Part shown: piece after piece, positions 1-9,357 of the stretch
How the letters are laid out: each line of letters starts with the position of its first letter
Numbering within the stretch: the first letter of the stretch is position 1
Assembly: GCA_024225635.1 (NCBI GenBank)
Contig: JAAEMK010000582.1
Location: 1 to 63,203 of the forward strand
Origin: Desulfobacteraceae bacterium
GTDB lineage: Bacteria > Desulfobacterota > Desulfobacteria > Desulfobacterales > Desulfobacteraceae
Reading direction: 5' to 3'
DNA length: 63,203 bases
Notes under the pieces: generated by a model
Seen by the model: the letters and a program-made list of their open reading frames with translations, nothing else
Told to the model about the DNA's origin: nothing
The model's database searches: none
Position numbers and translations under genes: made by a program

Positions 1-1
1 G

Positions 2-319
2 GGGCTGTTGAGCGGTCTTCTCATGGTGGTGCCCAATGCCATGCTCGCCTTCTACTATTCGGCCAAGGGACGCCCGGACATTGCCTACTCCTCCCAGATC
101 GGGGACTGCCACATCTGCATCCCCCTCTGCATCGGCCTTTATGCCATTGCCGCCCCCATCACTATCCCCGGCACTTTTCAACTCGGAACCGGTCTCATCA
201 TGGGAGCGGGGGCCACCCTCTTCCTGTTAACGGCCCTCCTGGGACGCCTGCCCAAGCTCATGGGAGCGGTCCTGGCCCTCTCCTATTCGGTCTTCCTCTA
301 CCAGGGCATCCTCTCCTGA
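2..319 (+). CDS. C-terminal part of a sodium/calcium exchanger-like membrane protein (partial)
   Basis: The reading frame is open from the first bases of the window, so the gene begins upstream and only about 105 C-terminal residues are visible. The fragment is hydrophobic, with roughly three membrane segments. A polar stretch reading PNA, then AFYYSAKGRPD, then IGDCHICIP resembles the second alpha-repeat of CaCA-family Na+/Ca2+ exchangers, where conserved polar residues line the ion path. Family knowledge would make it an inner-membrane cation antiporter. Without the N-terminal half this is a tentative assignment; another multi-pass transporter is possible. Confidence 0.5.
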   Translation, partial: GLLSGLLMVVPNAMLAFYYSAKGRPDIAYSSQIGDCHICIPLCIGLYAIAAPITIPGTFQLGTGLIMGAGATLFLLTALLGRLPKLMGAVLALSYSVFLYQGILS

Positions 320-330
320 ACCACCGGACG

Positions 331-360
331 GGGGTGCCAAGGGCAATTGGGGAGCACCCC
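331..360 (+). terminator. Weak terminator-like hairpin
   Basis: GGGGTGC at 331-337 pairs with GCACCCC at 354-360, just after the stop of the partial exchanger gene. There is no U-run after it, so it could be a factor-assisted terminator or chance. The rest of 361-620 shows no gene or recognisable element. Confidence 0.3.
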
Positions 361-620
361 ATCAAATCCGTAATGGGCCCTGGAACCGGAGGGTCAGACG
401 GATGATCCCGGAACAGCCGACACTACAATAATGTTACTTCCTCCAATTTAAGTTACAAAAACGTCTTTTTCCATCCAGTCCTTTCCTTTGTTTCCACGCC
501 TCTCCCTTTGGCGCAAAAGTTGCAGCCTTTGTTACTTTTTTTAATAAAGAGCCGTCCCCGGATGGAAAGCGAGACACTTCCCCTCCAGAGACGCAGGATA
601 AAAACCATACCCATACAGGA

Positions 621-1895
621 TTGAAATTGCTGGACATAAACCCCACTATAAATCTGAATCTCCCGGCCCTGGAACCCTGGACCCGTGAAAAAGGCAACTA
701 CCTCACAGGCATCCTGGACAATGCCCGCCTCCATACCGCTCTGCAACCCATCTTCAGCCTGGCCCACAAGCGGGTTGTCGGCTACGAAGCGCTCCTTAGG
801 GCCCAAGACAAAAACTTGAACCGGATCAGCCCGGCCCGGCTCTTTCAAAGGAATGGAAGCCCCCAAAAAACCATCCGTCTTGACAGGCTGTGCAGGTACA
901 TTCACCTGCACAACTTTCGCAACCTCAAGGATGAGATGAGCTGGCTTTTTTTGAACGTATCCCCGGAAACCATCATCAACGGCAAACACTACGGCTCATT
1001 TTTCAAGCATCTGCTGGAGAAATACGATTTCCCCGCCCACCGCATCGTCATCGAGGTGGTGGAGTATCCCATCGGGGACAATGCCCTGCTATCGGAGGTG
1101 ATCGACTTTTATAAAAGCCTTGGCTGCCTGATCGCCATCGATGATTTTGGCGCCGGTCATTCCAACTTTGACCGCATCTGGACCCTCCAGCCCGATATTG
1201 TCAAACTGGACCGCTCCTTCCTGGTCAAGGCGTCCGCCCGGGACTCGGTTCGCACCATGCTTTCCGGGATCGTCACCCTTCTCCACCAGTCCGGCGCCCT
1301 GGTGCTCATCGAAGGCGTTGAGACGGAAGACCAGGCAATGATGGCCATCGAGAGCGAAGCCGACTTTGTCCAGGGTTTCTTTTTTGGCCGCCCCTTTACG
1401 GACCTGACCTCCCGATCCCCCCATAACCCGGAAAACCCCGATTTTGAACGGCTCTTTGACACTTACAAGGGATTTGCCGGCCAGGAGGAACAGCGGCTCG
1501 AAAGGAAGCTCGAGAGATACAACACCCTGTTTGCCAATGCCGTGGATCGCCTGAAAAAACAATCATCCCTGATGGAGGCCACCCAAAAGCTGCTAAACGA
1601 TCCCAAGGTGCTCCGGTGCTATCAGGTGAGGACCGACGGCGTTCAAATGGGCCCGACCCTGGTATCCCGGTTTCTAAAAACCCGGAAAGACCCCCGCTAT
1701 AAGCCCCTTGATGATGCAAACAGCGCGGACTGGTTCCGGCGCCACTATCTGAGACGCGCCATCCTGCACCCGGGCCAGCTTCAGATCACCCGGCCCTATC
1801 TTTCCATCACCGGGGCCCACATGTGCGTGACCCTGTCCATGCGATGCGCCAGCGGCCCAAAGGACAGTATTCTGTGCTGCGATATTTTTGTCTGA
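621..1895 (+). CDS. EAL-domain cyclic-di-GMP phosphodiesterase with C-terminal sensor-like domain
   Basis: Predicted 424-residue cytoplasmic protein that hydrolyses c-di-GMP. The EAL domain spans about residues 30-255. It shows EAL at 56-58 (in YEALLR), IEVVE near 143, DDFGAG near 174, KLDRSF near 196, EGVE near 231 and the closing QGFFFGRPF, so the metal- and substrate-binding set looks complete. A helical linker and a C-terminal domain of about 120 residues follow, resembling the sensory domain found after EAL in YkuI-type proteins (inference). The start shown is TTG with only a weak ribosome site. The frame is open further upstream, so the N-terminus is uncertain. The gene stands alone before the RADAR island. 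Confidence 0.85.
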   Translation: MKLLDINPTINLNLPALEPWTREKGNYLTGILDNARLHTALQPIFSLAHKRVVGYEALLRAQDKNLNRISPARLFQRNGSPQKTIRLDRLCRYIHLHNFRNLKDEMSWLFLNVSPETIINGKHYGSFFKHLLEKYDFPAHRIVIEVVEYPIGDNALLSEVIDFYKSLGCLIAIDDFGAGHSNFDRIWTLQPDIVKLDRSFLVKASARDSVRTMLSGIVTLLHQSGALVLIEGVETEDQAMMAIESEADFVQGFFFGRPFTDLTSRSPHNPENPDFERLFDTYKGFAGQEEQRLERKLERYNTLFANAVDRLKKQSSLMEATQKLLNDPKVLRCYQVRTDGVQMGPTLVSRFLKTRKDPRYKPLDDANSADWFRRHYLRRAILHPGQLQITRPYLSITGAHMCVTLSMRCASGPKDSILCCDIFV

Positions 1896-2042
1896 CAGTG
1901 GCGGAAAAGGTTTCCTGACGGCGATTGGCGAATCATTCCTTGAACCTCGGGCGTTTTCCCGATAGGAAAAGGCAAATACCTGATACTTCCTAGGCCAGGC
2001 AAACAAATGGAAACAGAGAGAAAAGCCCCATGGTTTTATGAT

Positions 2043-2071
2043 TTGACATTACAGGTAAATAAGCTTAGTAG
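2043..2071 (+). promoter_or_regulatory. Candidate promoter for the RADAR genes
   Basis: TTGACA at 2043-2048 is followed after 17 bases by TAGTAG at 2066-2071, in an AT-rich stretch 75 bases before rdrA. The -35 is perfect and the -10 is poor, so this is tentative. The rest of 1896-2145 shows nothing else recognisable. Confidence 0.35.
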
Positions 2072-2145
2072 TGCTATTTTAACGTCGATGTTGCTGAAAC
2101 CCGCTTAAAGCATAAGTGGTTGCATCTCAATTGAGGAGGGGAAAT

Positions 2146-5100
2146 ATGGCTAAAATTGTAATTGATCTTGAAGGTGAACGGGATGCCTATGCTGTTAGCG
2201 AATTAAACGATTTGGTGCACCCCAAAGAATTGGATCAACTAAAGGAAATGCTTAAACACTCGGTTAAATTGGCGGAAGAATATAGCAGCAGCAGGGGTAA
2301 AAAAAAATCGAGCCTGATCTCCGTTCGCCGGCACGATACCATCATGCTCGCAGGGGTCCGAGGAAGCGGTAAAACCACCTTCATGCTGAGTGCTCTTAAA
2401 TATATCGAAGATGGTATTGATGGAACGGAGTTTGTCGATGGCGTCAAATCCATGGATATAATTGATCCGACACTGATAGAAGAAAAGGTCCATATTTTTG
2501 TAAACATTATATCGATGGTAAAGGAGATCGTTAACGAGAAAGCAAAAAAACAAAATTGTTTCTCTGAAGACACCGAATTTTCTAGTAGATACAAGAAATG
2601 GCAGATTTCTTTCCGAAAACTTGCGGAAGGGCTTCCCTCCATTAACGGTGTCGGAACAGACGTTTTTTCGGATGAGGCATGGCTGGATAGCGAGTTTGTT
2701 ATGGACAAAGGGGTACAACGTGCCCATGCCGCCAATACTCTGGAAAGAAACTTCCACGATTATATATATCACAGTCTGAAATTCATCGGTCAGAAGGCTT
2801 TTGTTCTCTGCTTTGACGACATCGACACCCATTTTGAGAAGGGCTGGCCGGTCCTGGAGGTTATCCACAAATATCTTACAACCCCACAATTCATTACCAT
2901 ACTCAGCGGAGATCCGCAGCTTTACTCTATCCTGATCAGACAAAAACAGTGGGAAAACTTCAGCGACAAGCTTTTGCATATGGAAGCCCGCTCAAAAAAA
3001 GAGCGTCAGCCATTAAAGGACACGGTTGCCCATCTTGAGGAACAATATTTTTTAAAAATTTTAAAGCCGGAACGCAGAATATTTCTCAGCAGCCTCTACC
3101 AAAAGGACAAAAATCCAGACTATCCAATTCATGTAAAAAGAAAAGATACTGATGATGAAGAGTCACTGAGGGACTGCTATTACGAACTGATGAAAGAGAT
3201 GGGGATATTCAGGAGCAACCAGCGACAATCCTGTTACCGGTTTCTTGCGTCCCTTCCCATAAGAACTCAAAAACAACTCCTGCACGCGTTTGACACTGCC
3301 CCCGATGAAATAGCCAACAGTATTTCAAATATTTTCTGGAGCGATCTTTCAGATAAGAATGTGGATGTATCTAATTTGCGCAACGCCCCGCAACACATTG
3401 TTCCAGAAACTCTCGATTACCTGGTAAAAAACGAAATTCTAAACGAGGGATATACACTCGCCCCTGTTTTTTCAGATCAACTGGTGAACGGTGCACAGTT
3501 CGCATTAGGGAGCCTGATGACCTCTCGCATCAAACAAGAGCCTGGACTGATATTTGATTACTGGATCAGGATCGCTCTTTCACGTGAACTGGGTGCCCTT
3601 TGGAAAGATCAAGCGAAAAAAAGCAACGGAGGTCCATCTATCGACAACTTGATTCTCCATTGCGCCATGGGACAGGGGCGACCTGCACGTTACGTCGCCA
3701 GACTTGCCACATCATACATTAGAGCCTACCGAAGCCTCACTCCTACCCGAACATACAGGGGAATCAAGTCTACAGGGAGCTACTCAAATAAATCCTGGCA
3801 CGGTACATTGCCGTTATATGGGCTTTCTCAAAAGAGCAATACAAAAGATGACAACAAAAATCGAATTGATACTGTGTTGGATGAAATCAGTTCAAAGAAT
3901 GGTCTCGCAGGAATAATGGGTCGGCTTCCCCTTTCCGGTGTTACGGATCACAAGGGATACACTCTTCCTGTATACTCTTTCTATAATCTCCTCGGTATAT
4001 TGGGTGAGCTCATAGATACAGCCCAAAAGCCAAAAGAGGATCTTACTTCAAACGAAGTCTTTACTATAATACAAAAGAATGCTCAATTTCGTGAATATCC
4101 TGTGCCACCCTGGATATCATTAGGTTCCGATGTTATAAGGAACTTTTCTGGTAAAAACATTGAGGAAGAACATCCTGAAGTTGCTTGTAAGCCTCAGGAT
4201 GAGTTTATTAAAGAAATCATGAGGTGGGTGGAAGAGGGAACGGGAATTGTGGTGTCATCATCCGTTCTTGGAAAAATCTTCACACGCTTTTTTTATACGA
4301 TGAACAGCATGGATCATGATCTATCTAACGAAAACCGCCTTGGGGTGTGGATTCATCGCATGTTGGTAGCTTTTCTCAATGCAATTCTCGTCGTGGAAAC
4401 TCATGAAGGCTTAGCTCCTAAAGCAGTTTCTCTGTCACTGTTAAATCCTGTAATATCCGACAAAACATTTATTGATAATCTTAAAAAAATAAACAATCTG
4501 GAGATCAAAACAGTTCCCGAGAACTTGAGGCTCTCTAAGTGGATTCTATCCTGCCCAATCTGGCCTTTTTATCTAAAAAAAGAAATATCTGAACTGGAGC
4601 AGTTTGTCTTTCCAAAACCCAATAATACAAAACCTATAACGGAAGAGCAGGCCCGAGCAACGAATAGAAAAAAGTGGAATGGGGCTCTCCACAATGATCT
4701 TAATAAGGTTCTTATAAGGGGGCAAGGGGCGCCTCGGATAAGAAACAAAACCCACCGGGCAGACCTGACCAAAACAGCAAAAGAGACCAACAGAGATGCT
4801 AACCAGATTAAGAAGGCAAAAGAAATTATCAAAGAAACTGCGCAGGATAAAACTCTAAAAGACCGTATTAAAAAAACTGAACCGATTAAGCCTACAGATG
4901 AAATCATCAAAGAAACGAAGCAGGGTAAGGCTCTTGATGAAGTTACCAAAGAAATGCTACCGTTTAAGACTCTTGATGAATTTACCAAAGAAATGCTACC
5001 GTTTAAGACTCTTGATGAATTTACCAAAGAAATGCTACCGTTTAAGACTCTTGATGAAATTATCAAAGAAACGGAGCAGAGTAAGACTCTAAAAAAAACA

Positions 5101-5313
5101 TTTACTGTTACTGACGACAAGCATCTTAAAGCCGCTATAAAAATATTTAAAATTGCAGGTAAAACTCCCCAGAACATTTTGGATGAAGACGCTGAGACTG
5201 TAAAGCAATTGATGAAGAGAGAGCTATCATCAGAATACTATGTAAAACATATTAACATTAACACCATAGGGGCTATACATAAAAGAATTAAGAATGGTAA
5301 ATTGAAATGGTAA
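2146..5313 (+). CDS. rdrA: RADAR ATPase RdrA
   Basis: Large P-loop NTPase (1055 residues) taken as RdrA, the ATPase of the RADAR anti-phage system. In this family RdrA forms heptameric rings and works with RdrB to deaminate adenosine nucleotides during infection. Visible motifs are Walker A GVRGSGKTT (about 70-78), Walker B FVLCFDDID (219-227) and a sensor-like TILSGD (251-256). The middle is long and helical. The C-terminal 150 residues are Lys/Glu/Thr-rich and contain three 13-residue repeats (933-971). The start is the ATG preceded by GAGGAGGGG, ten codons inside the longest frame. It overlaps rdrB by 7 bases (ATGGTAA), implying translational coupling. Base composition is AT-richer than the neighbours, which suggests transfer. 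The RdrA call depends on the deaminase partner as well as the motifs. Confidence 0.82.
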   Translation: MAKIVIDLEGERDAYAVSELNDLVHPKELDQLKEMLKHSVKLAEEYSSSRGKKKSSLISVRRHDTIMLAGVRGSGKTTFMLSALKYIEDGIDGTEFVDGVKSMDIIDPTLIEEKVHIFVNIISMVKEIVNEKAKKQNCFSEDTEFSSRYKKWQISFRKLAEGLPSINGVGTDVFSDEAWLDSEFVMDKGVQRAHAANTLERNFHDYIYHSLKFIGQKAFVLCFDDIDTHFEKGWPVLEVIHKYLTTPQFITILSGDPQLYSILIRQKQWENFSDKLLHMEARSKKERQPLKDTVAHLEEQYFLKILKPERRIFLSSLYQKDKNPDYPIHVKRKDTDDEESLRDCYYELMKEMGIFRSNQRQSCYRFLASLPIRTQKQLLHAFDTAPDEIANSISNIFWSDLSDKNVDVSNLRNAPQHIVPETLDYLVKNEILNEGYTLAPVFSDQLVNGAQFALGSLMTSRIKQEPGLIFDYWIRIALSRELGALWKDQAKKSNGGPSIDNLILHCAMGQGRPARYVARLATSYIRAYRSLTPTRTYRGIKSTGSYSNKSWHGTLPLYGLSQKSNTKDDNKNRIDTVLDEISSKNGLAGIMGRLPLSGVTDHKGYTLPVYSFYNLLGILGELIDTAQKPKEDLTSNEVFTIIQKNAQFREYPVPPWISLGSDVIRNFSGKNIEEEHPEVACKPQDEFIKEIMRWVEEGTGIVVSSSVLGKIFTRFFYTMNSMDHDLSNENRLGVWIHRMLVAFLNAILVVETHEGLAPKAVSLSLLNPVISDKTFIDNLKKINNLEIKTVPENLRLSKWILSCPIWPFYLKKEISELEQFVFPKPNNTKPITEEQARATNRKKWNGALHNDLNKVLIRGQGAPRIRNKTHRADLTKTAKETNRDANQIKKAKEIIKETAQDKTLKDRIKKTEPIKPTDEIIKETKQGKALDEVTKEMLPFKTLDEFTKEMLPFKTLDEFTKEMLPFKTLDEIIKETEQSKTLKKTFTVTDDKHLKAAIKIFKIAGKTPQNILDEDAETVKQLMKRELSSEYYVKHININTIGAIHKRIKNGKLKW
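4942..5058 (+). repeat. Three 39-bp tandem repeats inside rdrA
   Basis: Units at 4942-4980, 4981-5019 and 5020-5058 differ by a single base (the first starts GTT, the others TTT). Each encodes the 13 residues [V/F]TKEMLPFKTLDE. Degenerate relatives (DEIIKET, KTL) flank the block from about 4790 to 5100, so the perfect units look like a recent in-frame expansion of an older repeat. Confidence 0.95.
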
Positions 5314-7739
5314 TCGCCCCGGCCCTGCGCCAAATAATGTCGGACAAAGAGTCTATAGCTGAGTATTCCCGAGGAGTCCTGCCGTGCTTTTCAACGATCG
5401 AGAGACGGCTATTCCTGTCAGAACGAATGTCAGATACCCATCTGCCCGATCATTATTATCTGCGTGGACGAGAGTGTGCCCTCAGAGGCATTAAATCACT
5501 TTCTTCTCTCCTGTCAACGGGATTACAAAGATTGAGCAGTGATCATCTTGAGTTAACAGGGCGCTCTGTTCATGTAAAGGTGGAAGCATGGCCGGACTGG
5601 CAGGGACTCCTGAGCTTTTGCTCGCCGCTTCCCTGTATCAGCGCCCTTCTGTGGCAAGAGAAATTCACACCGGGAATGAGCGAGCCTGTGCAGCTCGCCG
5701 ACTTCATGGGTAAATATATCGAACCGAACACCCGATATTCGTGTCTGCCCGCACCTCGGTTCCCCTCTGTGCAGGGACTTTTGCGAGACAGTGGGTTATA
5801 TGATCTCCATGTGCATCTAAACGGTGCAACCGAAACGGATACGGCGTGGCAGATTTTTCTTCGGAAACCTTTTGATGTTTATCAAGAACTTTTAAAGGTC
5901 TACCAAGATTCAAAAGTACAAGAGCAAATGGAACAGGAAGCACCGGGCATTGATGGCCCGATGGAGATTTACCGATTGCTGATGACCGCCAGAAGAATCC
6001 GATGGGGACTGGTTCATGCGTTGTTTCACGCCAAGTACACCCCGGAGCTTTCGGAACCACTGAAGAATTTCAGTACCGAACACTTTATCAAAAGTGAAAG
6101 TATGGTGGACCAAATGATGCCTCCATGCGCGAATCACCCGATGCATCGATTGTTCGAGAGCAAGCCGGGAACACCGGCCCTATGGTCCGATGAGTGTCTT
6201 GAAGCAATGATGTATGTGCTGGTAATGGATCGACTGGAGAAAGGCAAAGAGGAAAAATTGGCCGCCTGTTTTCACCACTATCTCCTAATCCTGGGATTCG
6301 TGAACCGTTTCCTTGTGCAACAGTTGCATCAAAGCGGTTTCGATCAATTCCAAAAAATCACACTAAACGGATTCAGGGAGGCACCTGAAAAGACCTATGC
6401 AAGGCGTTTCTTCCAGATGCACGGCAACCACTCTTCCAACCTTGGATTTATTGAAGGGCGCTTTGCTCCCAAAAACAGCCCCATGAAGAACATTGAGTTG
6501 CTCAACCGAATCATCGGGGGGTGGAACAAATTTGAGGAAAAATGTAAAAAGCAGAAGGTTCGTGTTCCAAAGCTCCAGCTTGTTTGTCACTTCATAAAAA
6601 GCCCGGACAAAAGCAAACTCACGGATCTTCCCAGACTTGGAATCCGCCATCGGACATTACGAATTCAAAACTGGCAAAAAGCCCGTGCCCTACTTTATGT
6701 CCGGGAGAACTATCCCGGTGTCCGGGAATTGGTGGCGGGTGTGGACGTTGCCGCCAACGAACTGGAGGCTCCCCCTGAAGTCTTTGCACCGATCTACCGT
6801 CTCCTCCGTAAAAGAGGAATGCGCCATTTCACCTATCACGCAGGAGAAGATTTCCATCACCTTATTGGGGGAATGCGTGCAATCTATGAAGCCATCGAGT
6901 TTCTCGGGATGCAGCGGGGAGACAGAATCGGCCATGGAACTGCGGCGGGAATCGAACCCGAGATCTGGCTGAAGCATGTGGGGGATGAATTCGCCATCAG
7001 TGAGGGAGAATGGCTTGATGACCTGATCTTCGTACTTCACTTGCTTGAAAAATACCCTGACTCTCCTTTGAATTCAAGACTTGCTGCCATTCGGGGAGAA
7101 GTTGATAAACGCGCCCAACGAGTCTATCGTAAGCATTACGCCACCTATTCCCATATCCAGGCCTGGCTTCTGCGACGCTACTGCCCGCTGCACATGCTCT
7201 ACGAATGGCGTGAAGCCATGAGCATGCCCACGTGGTCTGAGGAAGAATGGAGAGAATGCGCCACCGAAAATCCCGATACGGAAACACGTGAGCTTCTGCG
7301 CCTCTATCATCAGGATGATTGCCGCAAAAGGTACCACAGAAAAATCAGGATTAATGTACAGTCAATTCTATCAAAAGAGAATCTACGAGGACTGCAAAAC
7401 CTCCTCCTTGGCGAACTTCATAAAAGGGAAATCGTGCTTGAAGCTTTACCCACAAGTAACGTTCGTATCAGCTTTTATAAAAGTCATAAAGAGCACCATC
7501 TCTGGAGATGGCTTGGTCTTTCAGAAAGGGACGGTGGCTCGGAAAGAATGCCAGCTGTCGTTATTGGTACGGATGATACCGGTATTTTCTCAACCAGTAT
7601 TCTGAATGAGTACTGCCATATTTATCATCAACTCATTAACGGATGCGGCCAACCCCATGACAAGGCTTTAGATGTTTTAAGGAGACTTACGGAAAACTCA
7701 AAAATTTATAGTTTTTTAACAAATCCCTCCCAAGACTAA
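5307..7739 (+). CDS. rdrB: RADAR adenosine deaminase RdrB
   Basis: An 810-residue protein of the adenosine/AMP deaminase fold, taken as RdrB. It is far longer than a housekeeping adenosine deaminase (about 340 residues). The catalytic set is complete: HVH (H168, H170) in a DLHVHLNG motif, H511 in YHAGED with the catalytic Glu, H543 in a GHGT motif, EALPTSN at 712-718 and the Asp pair D756/D757 in TDDT. RdrB is known to assemble into a dodecameric shell and to convert adenosine nucleotides to inosine forms when partnered with RdrA. The start overlaps the rdrA stop. An internal ATG ten codons later (MSDKES) is an alternative. No gene for the optional RdrC or RdrD partners is seen nearby. Confidence 0.85.
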   Translation: MVIAPALRQIMSDKESIAEYSRGVLPCFSTIERRLFLSERMSDTHLPDHYYLRGRECALRGIKSLSSLLSTGLQRLSSDHLELTGRSVHVKVEAWPDWQGLLSFCSPLPCISALLWQEKFTPGMSEPVQLADFMGKYIEPNTRYSCLPAPRFPSVQGLLRDSGLYDLHVHLNGATETDTAWQIFLRKPFDVYQELLKVYQDSKVQEQMEQEAPGIDGPMEIYRLLMTARRIRWGLVHALFHAKYTPELSEPLKNFSTEHFIKSESMVDQMMPPCANHPMHRLFESKPGTPALWSDECLEAMMYVLVMDRLEKGKEEKLAACFHHYLLILGFVNRFLVQQLHQSGFDQFQKITLNGFREAPEKTYARRFFQMHGNHSSNLGFIEGRFAPKNSPMKNIELLNRIIGGWNKFEEKCKKQKVRVPKLQLVCHFIKSPDKSKLTDLPRLGIRHRTLRIQNWQKARALLYVRENYPGVRELVAGVDVAANELEAPPEVFAPIYRLLRKRGMRHFTYHAGEDFHHLIGGMRAIYEAIEFLGMQRGDRIGHGTAAGIEPEIWLKHVGDEFAISEGEWLDDLIFVLHLLEKYPDSPLNSRLAAIRGEVDKRAQRVYRKHYATYSHIQAWLLRRYCPLHMLYEWREAMSMPTWSEEEWRECATENPDTETRELLRLYHQDDCRKRYHRKIRINVQSILSKENLRGLQNLLLGELHKREIVLEALPTSNVRISFYKSHKEHHLWRWLGLSERDGGSERMPAVVIGTDDTGIFSTSILNEYCHIYHQLINGCGQPHDKALDVLRRLTENSKIYSFLTNPSQD

Positions 7740-7766
7740 AGCCTTGGGTGCCCTTGGAGATTGATT

Positions 7767-8714
7767 ATGAAAAGAGCCGTGATCGCCTGTTTTATGCTTG
7801 CCATGGCAATAGTCCTGCCGGGGCCAAACACCTCCAACGCCCATGGCTTTGAGATGGAACGGTTCAGGATCGCCCTTGTCCAGATGGACGCAAGCCAGGG
7901 CAAAGCAAAAAACCTGGAAAAGATAGGAGAATTTGCGGTCCGGGCCGCCCAAAACAGGGCGGAAATCATCTGCTTTCCGGAATTGTCCGTCACAGGGTAT
8001 GAGCGGCACCGCCCCGCGCCCCTGGCCGAGACCATCCCCGGCGCTTCATCAACCGCTGTTTCACGGCTCTCCCGAACCCACCGGATCATCATCCTCGCAG
8101 GGCTCATCGAAAAAGCGGATAATCACCTCTACATCACCCATATGGCGGCCTTTCCCGACGGCAGGGTGGAAACCTACCGGAAAACCCACCCGGGCAGCAA
8201 CGAAAGAGCTGTCTTCTCCAAAGGCAACCGACTTCCCGTCTTCCATGCAAAGGACAATCTTGGCAACCGGGTAACCTTTGCCATGGGCATCTGCTATGAC
8301 ATGCATTTTTCGGAGATCGCCGCCATCTATTCCCTGAAGGGGGCCCAGATCCTCTTTGCGCCCCACGCCTCCCCCCTGGGCGGGGAGGGGCGCATCGCGG
8401 TATGGGACCGGTATCTTGGGGCACGGGCCTATGACAACACCCTCTATGTGGCCGCCTGCAACCACCTGGGCCATGGCGAAAACAACAAATCTTACGGGTC
8501 GGGAATCGGCCTGTGGGACCCCCGCACGGCCCGGCTGCTCAAAAAGTGCATTGATGGCAAAGACGCTATCCTCTTTTACGACCTGGACCTTGCAACCCTG
8601 GCAAAGAGACGCACAAGGGAAAGCAAAACCTTTTACCTGAAAGACAGAAGGGAAGACCTCTACTGTCCCGGTCAGGACTCTGCCTCCCCCCACCAAGGTG
8701 CCGGACGGGATTGA
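7767..8714 (+). CDS. Secreted carbon-nitrogen hydrolase (nitrilase superfamily)
   Basis: A 315-residue amidase/nitrilase-fold protein with the Glu-Lys-Cys triad visible: E72 in FPELSVTGY, K139 in YRKTHPG and C176 in GICYDMHF. The first 25 or so residues form a signal peptide with a hydrophobic core ending near NAHG, which is unusual because most of this superfamily are cytoplasmic. The start is the ATG at 7767 with GGAGA six bases upstream. The substrate cannot be told from sequence; known members cleave aliphatic amides, N-carbamoyl compounds or nitriles. It lies 27 bases after rdrB, but its GC-rich codon use and export signal make it unlikely to be part of RADAR. Confidence 0.78.
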   Translation: MKRAVIACFMLAMAIVLPGPNTSNAHGFEMERFRIALVQMDASQGKAKNLEKIGEFAVRAAQNRAEIICFPELSVTGYERHRPAPLAETIPGASSTAVSRLSRTHRIIILAGLIEKADNHLYITHMAAFPDGRVETYRKTHPGSNERAVFSKGNRLPVFHAKDNLGNRVTFAMGICYDMHFSEIAAIYSLKGAQILFAPHASPLGGEGRIAVWDRYLGARAYDNTLYVAACNHLGHGENNKSYGSGIGLWDPRTARLLKKCIDGKDAILFYDLDLATLAKRRTRESKTFYLKDRREDLYCPGQDSASPHQGAGRD

Positions 8715-8736
8715 CAGGAAAGAACAAAGCGCGGGG

Positions 8737-9330
8737 TCAGGCGGGCAGGAACATCTCCCGGGCCAGGGCATCGACCTGATCCAGCCACCCCTGGCGATCC
8801 GCCTGGGTGGAAAAGATCACCTGGTGAAAATTGCGGCGTACCACCTCCCTGGCCCCGCAAGGCTGAAGAATGCAGCGCTCCCACAGGGTCTGGAGGGGAT
8901 CGCCCAGGGCGGCCTCCACCTGTTCGGAACAATCCGAGGTGTTAATGATCAACGCCTTATCCGCCTTTAACGCGCCCACGGGCCGTCCCTCTTCCCCCGC
9001 CTTGCCCTCAAAGGAGAAGGCCACCCCGACCCGGAACACCCGGTCAACCCACCCCTTTAAAATGGCCGGGGGCTGGTCCCGCCAGTTGGGATGGATGATG
9101 ACCAGGCCGTCGGCCTGGGCCAGGTGGTCGCAGTGGGTCTTCAGCAAGCCCTCGGGCTCGTAGTCTTTATCAAGCTCTTCCGGGGTCAGCAAGGGATCAA
9201 ACCCTTCGGCATAAAGATCATGAAACACAACCTCCACGCCGGGGCAGGCATCAAGCTCCAGAATCTTTCCCGCCAGGGCGTGGTTGAGACTTTTCTGATC
9301 AGGATGAGCGAGAATAGTAAGTAGTTTCAA
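8737..9330 (-). CDS. Flavodoxin-like NAD(P)H dehydrogenase (quinone) family protein
   Basis: A 197-residue cytoplasmic flavoprotein of the NQO/KefF/MdaB type. The N-terminus (MKLLTILAHPDQKSLNHAL) is the classic strand-loop-helix that binds the FMN/FAD phosphate. The stretch HPNWRDQPPAILKGWVDRV matches the family's conserved W..P..LKGW.DRV signature. Such enzymes transfer two electrons from NAD(P)H to quinones. The start is TTG at 9330 with AGGAGGAG upstream. It lies 27 bases downstream of the GGDEF gene and is likely the last gene of the metY operon. Confidence 0.82.
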   Translation of the reverse strand: MKLLTILAHPDQKSLNHALAGKILELDACPGVEVVFHDLYAEGFDPLLTPEELDKDYEPEGLLKTHCDHLAQADGLVIIHPNWRDQPPAILKGWVDRVFRVGVAFSFEGKAGEEGRPVGALKADKALIINTSDCSEQVEAALGDPLQTLWERCILQPCGAREVVRRNFHQVIFSTQADRQGWLDQVDALAREMFLPA

Positions 9331-9357
9331 GACGTCTCCTCCTATTTTAAGATAGTT

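Noticed and set aside
4569-5177. 202-residue hydrophobic frame opposite the rdrA repeat region
   Set aside because: It mirrors the repeats of rdrA on the other strand (Lys/Glu codons read as Leu/Phe/Ser) and has no ribosome site; a shadow.
7767-8714. Nitrilase-fold gene as a third RADAR component
   Set aside because: It has an export signal and native-like GC-rich codons, and no RADAR accessory of this family is known to me.
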